From positions 2,108,001 to 2,172,000 of the forward strand of contig NZ_CP054585.1 of the NCBI RefSeq assembly GCF_003721435.2: a DNA stretch of 64,000 bases, read 5' to 3'. This DNA is from Halorubrum sp. CBA1229. Lineage in GTDB: Archaea > Halobacteriota > Halobacteria > Halobacteriales > Haloferacaceae. The translations under genes were made by a program, and so were the position numbers. The notes under the pieces are model-generated. The model did not search any database, was not told the origin of the DNA, and saw only the letters and a list, made by a program, of their open reading frames with translations. Shown here piece after piece: positions 6,827-16,354 of the stretch (positions within the stretch are counted from its first letter, which is position 1; each line of letters opens with the position of its first letter).

Positions 6827-8878
6827 ATGACTAGCAGCGATATCCGTGTCGGCGTCGATATCGGGGGTACGTTCACCGATCTTGTCACGATCTCGGACGG
6901 AACGCTCGACGTTACGAAGACGTCTTCGACGCCTGAAGCGCCGGAAGACGGCGTCACGGACGGACTCGAACAAACGCGTGAGAAGACGGGGGTTCAATTC
7001 GAGGACGTCGATTTCTTCGCGCACGGGACGACGGTCGCGACGAACGCGGTACTCGAGGAAGACTGGGCGGACACCGCGTTAGTCACGACCGGCGGCTTCC
7101 GCGACGTGCTCGAAATCGGGCGGCAGGCGCGTCCCGACATTTATGACTTCCAAACGGAGAAACCGGCGACCGTCGTTCCCCGAAACCACCGGTACGAGAT
7201 CCCGGAACGGCTGGACGAACGGGGCGACGTGTCGACACCGCTCGATGAAGCGGCCGCTCGTGACGTCGCAGCGCAACTCGTGGACGCGGATATTTCGAGC
7301 GTTGCGATCAGCCTCCTCTTCTCGTACGAGAACGACGAGCATGAGCGTCGCATCCAAGAAATACTGGAGGCAGAAGGCGTTGACGCGTCGTTCTCGCTGT
7401 CGAGCGAGGTGCTGCCCGAGATCCGCGAGTACGAACGGACGTTGACGACCGCGCTCAACGCGGCGCTAAAGCCGGTAATGGACCGGTATCTCGGGAATCT
7501 CGAGACACAGATCGCCGACCTCGGGATTCGCCCGGACCTCGAGATCATGCAATCGAACGGCGGTATCATCACCGCCGATATCGCGCGGACGCGTCCGGTC
7601 AACACGCTGCTTTCGGGCCCGGCAGCCGGCGTCCAGGGGGCGAGTTACGTGGCCGGGCTCGCCGGCATCGAGAATCTGATCACGATGGACATGGGCGGCA
7701 CGTCGTGTGACGTCTCGCTCGTCGAAGGTGGCGATCCGATGGTCGCCACCGACGTGGAGGTCGGCGCCTACCCGGTCAACGTGCCGATGATCGATATTCA
7801 CACGGTCGGCGCCGGCGGCGGCTCGATCGCGTGGATCGACGACGGCGACGCGCTCCGCGTCGGGCCGCGGTCCGCGGGCGCCGACCCGGGACCGATCTGT
7901 TACGGTCGCGGCGGCACCAGCCCGACGATCACGGACGCGCAGCTCCTCTTGGGGCGGCTGAATCCCGACGCGTTCCTCTCCGACGACCTGTCTGTCGACG
8001 TGAACCGCGTCGAGGAGATCTTCGAACGGGAGCTCGCCGACCCGCTCGGGAAGTCCGTCGAGGCCGCCGCGCAGGGCGTGCTCGACGTCGCCAACGCGAG
8101 CATGGAGCGGGCCCTTCGGGTGGTGTCGGTCGAACGCGGGTACGATCCGCGAGACTTCGGGCTCGTCGCGTTCGGCGGGGCCGGGCCACTCCACGCGACG
8201 ACGCTCGCCGCCGAACTCGATATTCCGCGGGTGCTCATCCCGCGGACCGCCGGTGTGCTTTCCGCGCTCGGGTTACTGATCAGCGACATCCTGTACGACT
8301 ACAGTACCTCTCGCGTTCGGAACTGGGAGGGTGTCGAGCCGAGCGACCTCCAAGCGACCTTCGACGAGTTCGTCGCTAACGGCCGCGAGCAGTTAGCGAA
8401 CGAGAACTTAGACGAGTCACAGATGCAGTTCGAACGGTCGGTCGACCTCCGGTACGCCGGGCAGTCTTTCGAGCTGTCCGTCCCGATCCCTGACGGGCCG
8501 CTCGATTCCCAGACGAAGGCCACGATCCGAGACCGCTTCCACACCAAGCACCGACAACGCTACGGGCACGCCTACGACGACGAGCCGATCGAGCTCGTCA
8601 CGCTTCGCACGCGCGCTCGCGGCGTCGTCGAGACGCCCAACCTCCGGCAGGACACGAACACGGGGGACGTCGCGGACGCGATCGTCGAGGAGCGGCCGGT
8701 TCAGTTCGACGGCGAGGTGCGTGACACGCGCGTCTACCGGCGGGAGCAGTTGCCGCCCGCCGGCAGTTTCACCGGGCCGGCGATCGTGGAGGGCGCGGAG
8801 AGCACGGTCGTCGTCCGCCCGGAGCAGTCCGTCGAGGTGGACGAGTACGGCAGTCTCATCGTGGAGGTCCACTCATGA
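6827..8878 (+). CDS. hyuA: hydantoinase/oxoprolinase family subunit A
   Basis: A 683-residue HyuA-type subunit. Residues 8-18 (VGVDIGGTFTD) are the phosphate-binding motif of the ASKHA-like N domain. MDMGGTSCDVSL and FGGAGPLHA are two further family signatures, and the C-terminal domain ends with GPAIVEGAESTVVV. With HyuB, such enzymes use ATP to open cyclic amides (N-methylhydantoin, 5-oxoproline) or to carboxylate ketones. Sequence alone does not choose among these. The start at 6827 is set by a Shine-Dalgarno GGGAGGA at 6817-6823; the in-frame upstream codon at 6776 lacks one. It overlaps hyuB by four bases. Confidence 0.92.
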   Translation: MTSSDIRVGVDIGGTFTDLVTISDGTLDVTKTSSTPEAPEDGVTDGLEQTREKTGVQFEDVDFFAHGTTVATNAVLEEDWADTALVTTGGFRDVLEIGRQARPDIYDFQTEKPATVVPRNHRYEIPERLDERGDVSTPLDEAAARDVAAQLVDADISSVAISLLFSYENDEHERRIQEILEAEGVDASFSLSSEVLPEIREYERTLTTALNAALKPVMDRYLGNLETQIADLGIRPDLEIMQSNGGIITADIARTRPVNTLLSGPAAGVQGASYVAGLAGIENLITMDMGGTSCDVSLVEGGDPMVATDVEVGAYPVNVPMIDIHTVGAGGGSIAWIDDGDALRVGPRSAGADPGPICYGRGGTSPTITDAQLLLGRLNPDAFLSDDLSVDVNRVEEIFERELADPLGKSVEAAAQGVLDVANASMERALRVVSVERGYDPRDFGLVAFGGAGPLHATTLAAELDIPRVLIPRTAGVLSALGLLISDILYDYSTSRVRNWEGVEPSDLQATFDEFVANGREQLANENLDESQMQFERSVDLRYAGQSFELSVPIPDGPLDSQTKATIRDRFHTKHRQRYGHAYDDEPIELVTLRTRARGVVETPNLRQDTNTGDVADAIVEERPVQFDGEVRDTRVYRREQLPPAGSFTGPAIVEGAESTVVVRPEQSVEVDEYGSLIVEVHS

Positions 8879-10614
8879 GCGACTCTTCAGCCATCGATTC
8901 GGTAACGCTCGAGGTGACCCGGAACGCGGCCGCGGCGGTCTGCGAGGAGATGAACGCGAACCTGATCCGGACGGGGTACTCTCCGAACATCAAGGAGCGG
9001 CGCGACTGCTCGTGTGCCCTGTTCGACGCAGACGCCGAGATGATCGCACAGGCGGAGAACATGCCGGTGCACCTCGGTTCGATGCCGTTCTCGGTTCGAG
9101 CCGCAGTCGACCGGTTCCCGCGCGAATCGCTGAACCCCGGCGACGCGATACTGCTCAACGACCCGTTCTACGGCGGGGCGCATCTCCCGGATCTCACGCT
9201 CGTCACGCCGGTGTATCACGACGGCGAGCTCATCGCGTTCACCGCGAACCGCGCGCACCACGCGGACGTCGGCGGCTCGCACGCCGGGAGCGTCTCCGCG
9301 GATTCGACCGAGATCTATCAGGAGGGACTCCGGATCCCGCCGGTGAAACTCTTCGAAGGGGGCGACCCGAACGACGCCGTCTTCGAGATGATCCTCTCGA
9401 ACGTCCGGACGCCGGACGAACGTCGCGGCGACCTCCGGGCGCAGGAAGCCGCGAACGAGACCGGACGGCGGCGGTTCGGCGAGCTCGCGGACCGGTACGG
9501 GGCCGACAAGCTGGGAGTCGCGCTCGAGGAGATCAAAAACTACTCCGAGCGCCGGATGCGGTCGGAGATCGAGTCGCTGCCCGACGGCGAGTACTCGTTC
9601 GAGGACGTGCTCGATGACGACGGCGCTGGAAACGTTGACCTTCCGATCGAGGTCACGCTGACGATCGACGGCGACGAGATCCTCGTCGATTTCACCGGCA
9701 CCGCGGATCAGACCGCCGGTCCGGTCAACGCGGTCTTCGCCGTGACCGCGTCCGCGACCTACTACGCGGTTCGCTGCGTGACCGACCCGGAGATACCCCC
9801 GAATCACGGGTGCTATCGGCCGATCACGATCGAGGCGCCCGAGCAGAGCATCGTGAACCCGGACCCGCCCGCGGCCGTCGTCGGCGGGAACCTGGAGACG
9901 TCACAACGCGTGACGGACGTCGTGCTCGGCGCGTTCGCCGAGGTCGTTCCCGAGAAGGTCGTCGCGGGCTCGCAGGGCACGATGAACAACGTCACGTTCG
10001 GCGGGGAGGATCCCCGGTCGGACGAACCGTACGCGTTCTACGAGACCCAAGGCGGTGGGTTCGGTGGACGCGCCGGGAAAGACGGGTTGGACGGCGTGCA
10101 CGTCCACATGTCGAACACGATGAACACGCCCGCGGAGGTGCTCGAAACCGCCTACCCGCTCCGCGTTGCGCGGTACGAACTCCGTGAGGATTCGGGCGGG
10201 GCGGGCGAGTTCCGCGGTGGACTCGGCCTGCGTCGTGACATCACCGTCAGGGACCACACGGCGACGTTCAGCCTCCTCGCGGACCGGCAGACGCATCGTC
10301 CGTACGGGCTGCTGGGCGGCACCGACGGCGACTCCGGGAGCGCGGTCCGTATCGATCCCGACGGCGACACCGAGCGGCTGCCGCAGAAATCCACGCACTC
10401 GTTGCCCCCCGGAACGACGGTGAGTATTCGAACGCCCGGCGCCGGCGGGTACGGCGACCCGACCGCCCGATCGAAGGCCGCGATCGAACGAGACCTCCGT
10501 ACGGAGAAACTCTCGATCGGGCACGCCCGAGACCTGTACGGTGACGCGGTGATCGACGAGATCACCGGGTCGGACACAGACGCCGTGAGCGACGGTGGAC
10601 AATCCGATGAATGA
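8875..10614 (+). CDS. hyuB: hydantoinase/oxoprolinase family subunit B
   Basis: A 579-residue HyuB subunit with the family landmarks NANLIRTGYSPNIKERRDCSCALFD, HLGSMPFSV, PGDAILLNDPFYGGAHLPDLTL and NMNTPAEVLE-like C-terminal blocks, and an Asp/His-rich metal site (AFTANRAHHADVGG). It starts inside the hyuA stop (ATGA), so translation is coupled and a 1:1 complex is expected. The far C-terminus (about 550-579) is a hydrophilic tail specific to this copy. The substrate is unassigned, as for HyuA. Confidence 0.92.
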   Translation: MSDSSAIDSVTLEVTRNAAAAVCEEMNANLIRTGYSPNIKERRDCSCALFDADAEMIAQAENMPVHLGSMPFSVRAAVDRFPRESLNPGDAILLNDPFYGGAHLPDLTLVTPVYHDGELIAFTANRAHHADVGGSHAGSVSADSTEIYQEGLRIPPVKLFEGGDPNDAVFEMILSNVRTPDERRGDLRAQEAANETGRRRFGELADRYGADKLGVALEEIKNYSERRMRSEIESLPDGEYSFEDVLDDDGAGNVDLPIEVTLTIDGDEILVDFTGTADQTAGPVNAVFAVTASATYYAVRCVTDPEIPPNHGCYRPITIEAPEQSIVNPDPPAAVVGGNLETSQRVTDVVLGAFAEVVPEKVVAGSQGTMNNVTFGGEDPRSDEPYAFYETQGGGFGGRAGKDGLDGVHVHMSNTMNTPAEVLETAYPLRVARYELREDSGGAGEFRGGLGLRRDITVRDHTATFSLLADRQTHRPYGLLGGTDGDSGSAVRIDPDGDTERLPQKSTHSLPPGTTVSIRTPGAGGYGDPTARSKAAIERDLRTEKLSIGHARDLYGDAVIDEITGSDTDAVSDGGQSDE

Positions 10615-11759
10615 GTCACACCAACTCCCCGCTTGGCCTGCGGATTGCGCCGCATCTCGCCGTCGTGAGCATGGGCTACGTGATGTTCGGGTACGCCGGC
10701 GTCCCGGAATTCTACCTGAACCGGTACGACATCGGCTACGCGTCGTTCGGCCTCATGCTCTCAGCGACGCTGCTTCCGTTCGTCTTGGTGCAGTGGCCGG
10801 CGAGCAAACTCGTGGAGCGAACCACGACGACCCGACTGCTGATCACCGCGACGGTCGTCCAAGCGGGGCTCGCGGTGACCGTGGACTTCGCCCCGACGTT
10901 TCCGGCGGTGCTCGGCCTCCGGTTCCTGTGGGGAATCGCCGCCGGACTGGTTCTCAGCGTCGGTGCGACACACGTCGCTCGCCTCTACAGGGGGGACGCC
11001 GCGAGCCGGCAACAAGGCGTGTACGGCGGGATGCTGACGCTCGGCGGGGCGTTCGGCTTCCTGATCACGCCGCGGCTCGTGACCGCGACGAACGGGATCG
11101 GTATCCACGCGCTCGGCACGCTTATTGCGATTCCTGCCGTCGGTATTTTGTATCTCAATCGCGCCGATCGACTGACGGCCCCGTCGGAAACGGCGTCCGA
11201 CGCCGCCGGCGCATCGGTACTGACGAATCCGGTCGTCGTTCTCGCGTCGCTCTGCTACGTCGCCGCCATCGGATCGTACCTGACGCTCTCGGCGTTCATC
11301 ACCTCGTACTTCGAGGACCTCGGACTCCTCGGTCCGTTGAACGCGCTCGTTCTCGGGGTCGCAACCCTCGGCCGGGCAGCGGGCGGGAGCGCGGTCGTCG
11401 GCTTTCGGATAACCGACCCGAAAATCATCGCGGGAGCTTCGACAGTGGCCGCACTCGGGTTCGGCACACTCGCCGCAGCGCCGTCGGGCCCGCTTCGCGT
11501 CGGACTCCCGCTCCTCGTCATGCTGGCGGTGTCAGTTCCGTTCGGCGCGATATACAACGTCGCCGCGGGCGCGACTGCCGCCGAAGGCAGCGCGCTAGCG
11601 ATGGTCATCGCGGTCGGCAACCTCGTCGCACTCGTGTTACCGGTCGTCACCGGCTCCATCCGGGACGCCACCGGGGGGTACGAGGGCGCATTTATGATAC
11701 TGGTCGGACTGAACACGCTCGCAATCGGTGCAGCGGTCCTCATCACGCGAACACACTAA
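10611..11759 (+). CDS. major facilitator superfamily transporter
   Basis: A 382-residue permease with about 12 hydrophobic segments and the MFS loop 2-3 basic patch (QWPASKLVERTTTTRLL). It overlaps the hyuB stop by four bases and precedes livH, so it is part of the same transcript. Its position suggests it moves the hydantoinase substrate or product, possibly as exporter or as a lower-affinity route parallel to the ABC system. No specific MFS subfamily can be named from the sequence alone; CynX-like is the closest impression. Confidence 0.85.
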   Translation: MSHTNSPLGLRIAPHLAVVSMGYVMFGYAGVPEFYLNRYDIGYASFGLMLSATLLPFVLVQWPASKLVERTTTTRLLITATVVQAGLAVTVDFAPTFPAVLGLRFLWGIAAGLVLSVGATHVARLYRGDAASRQQGVYGGMLTLGGAFGFLITPRLVTATNGIGIHALGTLIAIPAVGILYLNRADRLTAPSETASDAAGASVLTNPVVVLASLCYVAAIGSYLTLSAFITSYFEDLGLLGPLNALVLGVATLGRAAGGSAVVGFRITDPKIIAGASTVAALGFGTLAAAPSGPLRVGLPLLVMLAVSVPFGAIYNVAAGATAAEGSALAMVIAVGNLVALVLPVVTGSIRDATGGYEGAFMILVGLNTLAIGAAVLITRTH

Positions 11760-11813
11760 TGACACGACACTCGCCGCCACACCGGAGTCGTCCCGCTCGC
11801 GGAGGTGCACTCC

Positions 11814-13010
11814 ATGGTTAGCGCCGGTCTCTTGGACGCGACGGTCCAAGGGCTGATCACCGGTGCAGTGATCGCCGGCGGAGCGCTGGGACTCTCCCTC
11901 ATCTACGACATCGCGGAGGTCCCGAACTTCGCACACGGAGACATGATCACGATCGGCGCGTACCTCGCGCTCGTCTTCAACAACCCGGGCGAGATACCGT
12001 TCCTTCCGGACTTCGGATCCGCCCCGTTCGTGCTCGCAGCGGTCATCGGAGTCGTGCTGGCCGGCGTCCTCGGCGCGGTGTACGAACTCGCTATCTTCCG
12101 GAAATTCCGCGAGAAAGACGCGGACCTGATCACCATGGTGATCGTGTCGCTGGGTCTCGCACTCGTGTTACGGAACGCCGTGCTGTTCCTCGTCGGCTCG
12201 AAGAACATCCAGTACCAGACGCCCCGCGTCATCACCACGAACTTCGATTTCCTCGTCACGGGGGGCGGACTCACCGTCATCACGACCCAACGACAGGCCG
12301 GTGAACTCGTCACGACCGGGGCGTGGGGGTACCCGTGGTGGCTCATCGTCGCCGGGATCCTCGCCGCCGTCGCGGTCGGGTACGCGGTCTTCGCGCTCTA
12401 CCGCCAAGAGGAAGATTTCACCACGGTCTACCTCATCCCGCCGAAAATCCTGGGTGCCGCCGGGAGCATCGCTACCGTCCTCCTCCTGGGCGTGTTCGCA
12501 CGGCTCGGCCCGCAGGGAACCGACTACATTCTCGGCACACAGATCGGCCTGAACGTCAAGCACATCACGATACTCGCAGTGGTCATCGCCGCGATGTTCG
12601 TCCTCAACGTGATCTTGAAAACCACCAAACTGGGGCGCGCGATGCGCGCGACCGCGGACAACATGGATCTCGCGGAAGTCCGCGGCGTCGACGCCGACAG
12701 AGTGCAACTCGTCGTGTGGGTCGTCGCCGCGATGCTCGCCGCGCTCGCCGGGATCCTCACCGGGTGGTTCGCAACGAACCTCACGCCGAACATGGGGTTC
12801 GCGTTGTTGCTCCCCATCTTCGCGGCTGTGATCCTCGGCGGGATCTCCTCGCCGTACGGGGCGGTCGCGGGCGCGATGATCATCGGACTGAGCATGGACG
12901 TCGGCGTCTACCTGATACCCGGCTCGTCGACGTACAGGGTGGCGATCGCGTTCGTCATCCTGATCGGCGTCCTGCTCGTCAAACCCGAAGGCATCTGGGG
13001 TGATGTCTAA
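11814..13010 (+). CDS. livH: branched-chain-amino-acid-type ABC permease, LivH family
   Basis: A 398-residue membrane permease. The LivH signature is clear: ALGLSLIYDIAEVPNFAHGDMITIGAYLAL near the N-terminus, TTKLGRAMRATADNMDLAEVRGVDADRV as the coupling loop, and AAVILGGISSPYGAVAGAMIIGL near the C-terminus. It is about 100 residues longer than typical LivH. The extra part (about 135-250) contains two additional hydrophobic segments. ATG 11814 is chosen because GGAGG at 11801-11805 is spaced 8 bases before it; the in-frame GTG at 11805 lies inside that site. Confidence 0.92.
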   Translation: MVSAGLLDATVQGLITGAVIAGGALGLSLIYDIAEVPNFAHGDMITIGAYLALVFNNPGEIPFLPDFGSAPFVLAAVIGVVLAGVLGAVYELAIFRKFREKDADLITMVIVSLGLALVLRNAVLFLVGSKNIQYQTPRVITTNFDFLVTGGGLTVITTQRQAGELVTTGAWGYPWWLIVAGILAAVAVGYAVFALYRQEEDFTTVYLIPPKILGAAGSIATVLLLGVFARLGPQGTDYILGTQIGLNVKHITILAVVIAAMFVLNVILKTTKLGRAMRATADNMDLAEVRGVDADRVQLVVWVVAAMLAALAGILTGWFATNLTPNMGFALLLPIFAAVILGGISSPYGAVAGAMIIGLSMDVGVYLIPGSSTYRVAIAFVILIGVLLVKPEGIWGDV

Positions 13011-14269
13011 TGGCCGTCGCTGACTTCATCATCTCGCTCCTGACGTTCATCGCGATTTACAGCCTGTTCGGTATCGGCCTGAACCTCAAATTCGGGTTTA
13101 CCGGCCTCATCGACTTCGGCCACGTCGCGTACTTCATGATCGGAGCGTACGTGACCGTGGTCCTGACGATGCCCGCCGGTGCCGCCGGGTACGGCGGTAT
13201 CGGCGGCTTCGCACTCCCGGAGCTGTTCGGTGTTCTCGGCCCGCTCGGGAGTCTCTTCGGGTGGGTCCTCGGTGTCCTCGGCGGTATGATCGCCGCCGCG
13301 CTAGTCTCTCTCGCGGTCGGCGTGCCGACGCTGCGCCTCCGGGAAGACTACCTGGCTATCACGGCGCTCGGAATCGCCACGATCCTCACCACCGTGGTGA
13401 ACGACGAGGAATGGCTGTTCAACGGGCCGTTCGGCATCAACACCGTTTACACACCGCTTCGTGACGTCTTCCCGCTCAGCCTGGGCGGCTTCACGCTGAA
13501 CATGGCCGTCTTCGGCGTCCTGTCACTCGCCGTGTTCGGGCTCACCGGCTACTGGCTCGTGAAGGTGTTCCAACACCGAGGTCGCCGCGGGAGACTCGTC
13601 CTCGGCGTCTTAGTCCCGCTCGTCGCCGTCTGGTACTTCGTCCTCCCGACGCTGAGCGGCGGCATGGTCGAACTCACCCGGAACACGCTCTGGCTGTTCG
13701 ACCCGACGGCCGGCCCTAACGGCGGAATGGATTACGACCGGTTCATCCTCCTGCTGTCGGTCGCGGCGCTCGGCGGCGGGTACTGGATAACGGAGCGAAC
13801 GATCAACAGCCCGTACGGCAGGGTCCTGCGAGCGATCCGCGAAGACGAGGACGTCCCGCGAGCGCTCGGGAAAGAGACGTTCCAGTACAAGCTGCAAGCG
13901 CTGATGCTCGGGTCGGCGCTCGCCGGGGCCGCCGGGGCGCTGTGGGCGATCAATATCGGGTTTATCGCTCCCGACCAGTTCGCCGCGACGATCACGTTTT
14001 ACGCCTTCACGGCCGTCATCGTCGGCGGCACCGCCAACAACAAGGGCGTCATTCTCGGCACCGCGTTCTTCTGGGGCATCCGCAACGGAACGCGGTTCAT
14101 CGACGTCCCGTCTCAGTACTCCATTCAACTCGCAGCGGCCCGCCTCATGCTGATCGGCGTCGTGCTGATACTCATCCTGTACTACCGGCCCGAGGGCCTC
14201 CTCGGCGAACAGGACTACGACATCCCGCTGCCGTCGCGGGACGCCTCCGGAGGGACCGACGATGTCTGA
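13010..14269 (+). CDS. livM: branched-chain-amino-acid-type ABC permease, LivM family
   Basis: A 419-residue LivM-type permease starting on the last base of the livH stop (TAATG). Landmarks are GIGLNLKFGFTGLIDFGHVAYFMIGAY, TLRLREDYLAITALGIATIL, the coupling loop SPYGRVLRAIREDEDVPRALGKETFQYKL, and the terminal LYYRPEGLLG. A segment of about 90 residues (170-250) is inserted in mid-protein with extra hydrophobic stretches, matching the enlargement seen in its LivH partner. It forms the heterodimeric channel with LivH. Confidence 0.92.
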   Translation: MAVADFIISLLTFIAIYSLFGIGLNLKFGFTGLIDFGHVAYFMIGAYVTVVLTMPAGAAGYGGIGGFALPELFGVLGPLGSLFGWVLGVLGGMIAAALVSLAVGVPTLRLREDYLAITALGIATILTTVVNDEEWLFNGPFGINTVYTPLRDVFPLSLGGFTLNMAVFGVLSLAVFGLTGYWLVKVFQHRGRRGRLVLGVLVPLVAVWYFVLPTLSGGMVELTRNTLWLFDPTAGPNGGMDYDRFILLLSVAALGGGYWITERTINSPYGRVLRAIREDEDVPRALGKETFQYKLQALMLGSALAGAAGALWAINIGFIAPDQFAATITFYAFTAVIVGGTANNKGVILGTAFFWGIRNGTRFIDVPSQYSIQLAAARLMLIGVVLILILYYRPEGLLGEQDYDIPLPSRDASGGTDDV

Positions 14270-15098
14270 ACAGAACACACCGACCCCGACGCCCGACGCA
14301 ACGCCAACAGACAGCCCGGCGGTGGGAGATGACCGCGACCCGATTCTTCGAACCGAAGGGATCACCAAACAGTTCGGCGGCATCACGGCGCTTGACGGCG
14401 TCGATCTGACCGTCGATACCGGCATCACCGGACTCATCGGCCCGAACGGTGCCGGGAAGACGACCCTGTTCAACTGTCTCACCGGCTTCCACAAGCCCGA
14501 CGACGGGCGGGCCCGCCTCTACGAGACGGACATCACCGGCGAGGAGCCGCCGGCCATCGCCCAGCACGGCATGGTTCGGACCTTCCAAATTCCGCGTGAG
14601 CTCGCCGACATGACCGTGTTCGAGAACCTGCTTCTGGCCCCGATGAACCAGCACGGTGAACGGCTCCGTGGCGCGTGGATCCGGGGAGACCAGTTCGTCG
14701 AGGAAGAGCAGACGATCCGAGACCGGGCCCGCGAAATCGCGGCGTTCTTCGAGATCGACCACCTACTCGACGAGCCCGCCGGCAGCCTTTCGGGAGGCCA
14801 GCGGAAACTCCTCGAAATCGCCCGTGCGCTGTTGACCGACCCCGATATCGTCCTGTTGGACGAGCCGTTAGCCGGAGTGAATCCGACCCTCGAACAGAAG
14901 ATCCTCGGTCGGATCGAAGACCTCGTCGAGGACGGCTACTCGTTCCTCCTCATCGAACACGACATCGATCTCATCATGGACAACTGCGAGCGCGTCGTGG
15001 TCATGCACCAAGGCACGGTCCTGACGACGGGCTCTCCGGAAGCGGTCCAGTCAGACGAGCGCGTTATCGAGGCGTACCTCGGCGGTGATGACGTATGA
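14262..15098 (+). CDS. livG: branched-chain-amino-acid-type ABC transporter ATPase, LivG family
   Basis: A 278-residue ATPase. Walker A is GPNGAGKTT (about 66-74), the signature LSGGQRK (about 176-182), Walker B IVLLDEPLAGVNP and switch His in LLIEHDID. A Thr/Pro-rich 25-residue N-terminal leader precedes the ABC domain. The C-terminal IEAYLGG is characteristic of LivG/LivF. It overlaps livM by eight bases and livF by four, so the ATPase pair is co-translated with the permeases. Confidence 0.93.
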   Translation: MSEQNTPTPTPDATPTDSPAVGDDRDPILRTEGITKQFGGITALDGVDLTVDTGITGLIGPNGAGKTTLFNCLTGFHKPDDGRARLYETDITGEEPPAIAQHGMVRTFQIPRELADMTVFENLLLAPMNQHGERLRGAWIRGDQFVEEEQTIRDRAREIAAFFEIDHLLDEPAGSLSGGQRKLLEIARALLTDPDIVLLDEPLAGVNPTLEQKILGRIEDLVEDGYSFLLIEHDIDLIMDNCERVVVMHQGTVLTTGSPEAVQSDERVIEAYLGGDDV

Positions 15099-15799
15099 CG
15101 GTGCTCGAAATCGAGGGGTTAGACGCCGGGTACGGGGACCTCCAGATCCTCTCGAACGTCGATATGACTGTTGAAGACGATGAATACGTGACCATCGTCG
15201 GGCCGAACGGCGCGGGGAAGTCCACGGCGATGAAATCCGTCCTCGGGCTGACGACGTACATGGACGGGTCGATCACGCTCAACGGGGAATCCATCGAGGG
15301 GATGGACACGAACGCCGTCATCGAGCGAGGGATCAGCTACGTACCACAGAGCGACAACCTCTTTCCCTCGATGACGGTTCGAGAAAACCTCCTCATGGGC
15401 GCGTTCAGCCTGCCGGAGGTCCCCGAAGAGCGATTGGCGGAAATTCTCGACCGATTCCCGATTCTGAAAGAGCGGCAACGGCAGCGCGCCGGGACCATGA
15501 GCGGTGGCCAACAGCAGATGTTAGCGATGGGGTCGGCGCTGATGGTTGACCCCGACATCCTGTTACTAGACGAGCCGTCCGCGGGGTTGGCACCCGAGCT
15601 CGTCGAGGACATGTTCGACCGGATCGACGAGATCAACGATGCGGGCACAGCCGTTCTGATGGTCGAACAGAACGCGAAGAAGGCGTTACGGCGCTGCGAT
15701 CGAGGGTACGTCCTCGTGAACGGCGAAAACGCGTACGAGGGGCCGGGCGAAGAGTTACTACACGACCAAGAAGTCCGCGAGCGGTTCCTCGGTGGATGA
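15095..15799 (+). CDS. livF: branched-chain-amino-acid-type ABC transporter ATPase, LivF family
   Basis: A 234-residue ATPase, the usual LivF length. Walker A GPNGAGKST, Q-loop YVPQSDNLFPSMTVRENLLMG, signature MSGGQQQML, Walker B ILLLDEPSAGLAP and switch His replaced by Gln in LMVEQNAKKAL, the LivF norm. It ends VRERFLGG. Last gene of the operon; the hairpin at 15817-15838 begins 18 bases after the stop and may end transcription. Confidence 0.94.
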   Translation: MTVLEIEGLDAGYGDLQILSNVDMTVEDDEYVTIVGPNGAGKSTAMKSVLGLTTYMDGSITLNGESIEGMDTNAVIERGISYVPQSDNLFPSMTVRENLLMGAFSLPEVPEERLAEILDRFPILKERQRQRAGTMSGGQQQMLAMGSALMVDPDILLLDEPSAGLAPELVEDMFDRIDEINDAGTAVLMVEQNAKKALRRCDRGYVLVNGENAYEGPGEELLHDQEVRERFLGG

Positions 15800-15816
15800 T
15801 AAAGATACGAGCGCAT

Positions 15817-15838
15817 ACCCCCGTCTTTAGGCGGGGGT
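15817..15838. repeat. perfect 7-bp hairpin with TTTAG loop (possible insertion-sequence end or terminator)
   Basis: ACCCCCG (15817-15823) and CGGGGGT (15832-15838) enclose TCTTTAGG. It may terminate the liv transcript. The same loop core (TTTAG) in a GC-only stem recurs at 16363-16381 on the other side of the next gene. Such hairpins are also typical of IS200/IS605-type element ends in haloarchaea; no transposase or TnpB is present here. Confidence 0.5.
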
Positions 15839-15979
15839 CAAGCGGACAATAGCCTACACACCCACCGACGACGCCAGCGCTGTCACGTCTGTTCGACTCG
15901 ACTCGCAGCCCACGCGGATCCGAAGCCGTAGACCGAACTCGTGTCCAGCGTTCAAGTACGTGGCACGCAACGTGAAGCC

Positions 15980-16333
15980 GTGACTGACGACGCGTCCGCT
16001 CCCGAGAACTCCGGTGTCCCGACCGTCTCCTGTGCTCGGTGTGGCCGCGAGTGGGAGCTTGACCACGAGCTGGACGACCTCCACGCCGGGAACCGCGCGG
16101 TCGAACAGTTCGCGCTCGACCACGAACGGCACACCGGTCACTACCCGGACGACGTGACCCCGTGGACCGTTCGGTGCCAGCACTGTCCGGACGGGGAACA
16201 GTTCCTTTCCGAACGCCCTGCTCGGCGCTGGGCGACCACCCACGCACGCCACACGCGTCATACCGTCCACCTCGAAGGCCCAGACGAAACGGACGACGTC
16301 GTTTCGTCCGGGGCCAGCGAGTCGCAGCCGTAG
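15980..16333 (+). CDS. haloarchaeal zinc-finger protein of unknown function
   Basis: A 117-residue protein (130 if an in-frame GTG at 15941 is used). Two Cys pairs, CARCGREW and CQHCPDG, about 48 residues apart, with many His between them (DHERHTGHYPDD) suggest one or two zinc sites. The C-terminal part (RRWATTHARHTRHTVHL) is His/Arg-rich. A decayed second copy of that part lies at about 30041-30188, which shows the family is duplicated in this genome. Flanking hairpins at 15817 and 16363 hint that the gene travels with a mobile element. No function can be assigned. Confidence 0.65.
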   Translation: MTDDASAPENSGVPTVSCARCGREWELDHELDDLHAGNRAVEQFALDHERHTGHYPDDVTPWTVRCQHCPDGEQFLSERPARRWATTHARHTRHTVHLEGPDETDDVVSSGASESQP

Positions 16334-16354
16334 GAACCGATTACGGAGAATCGA

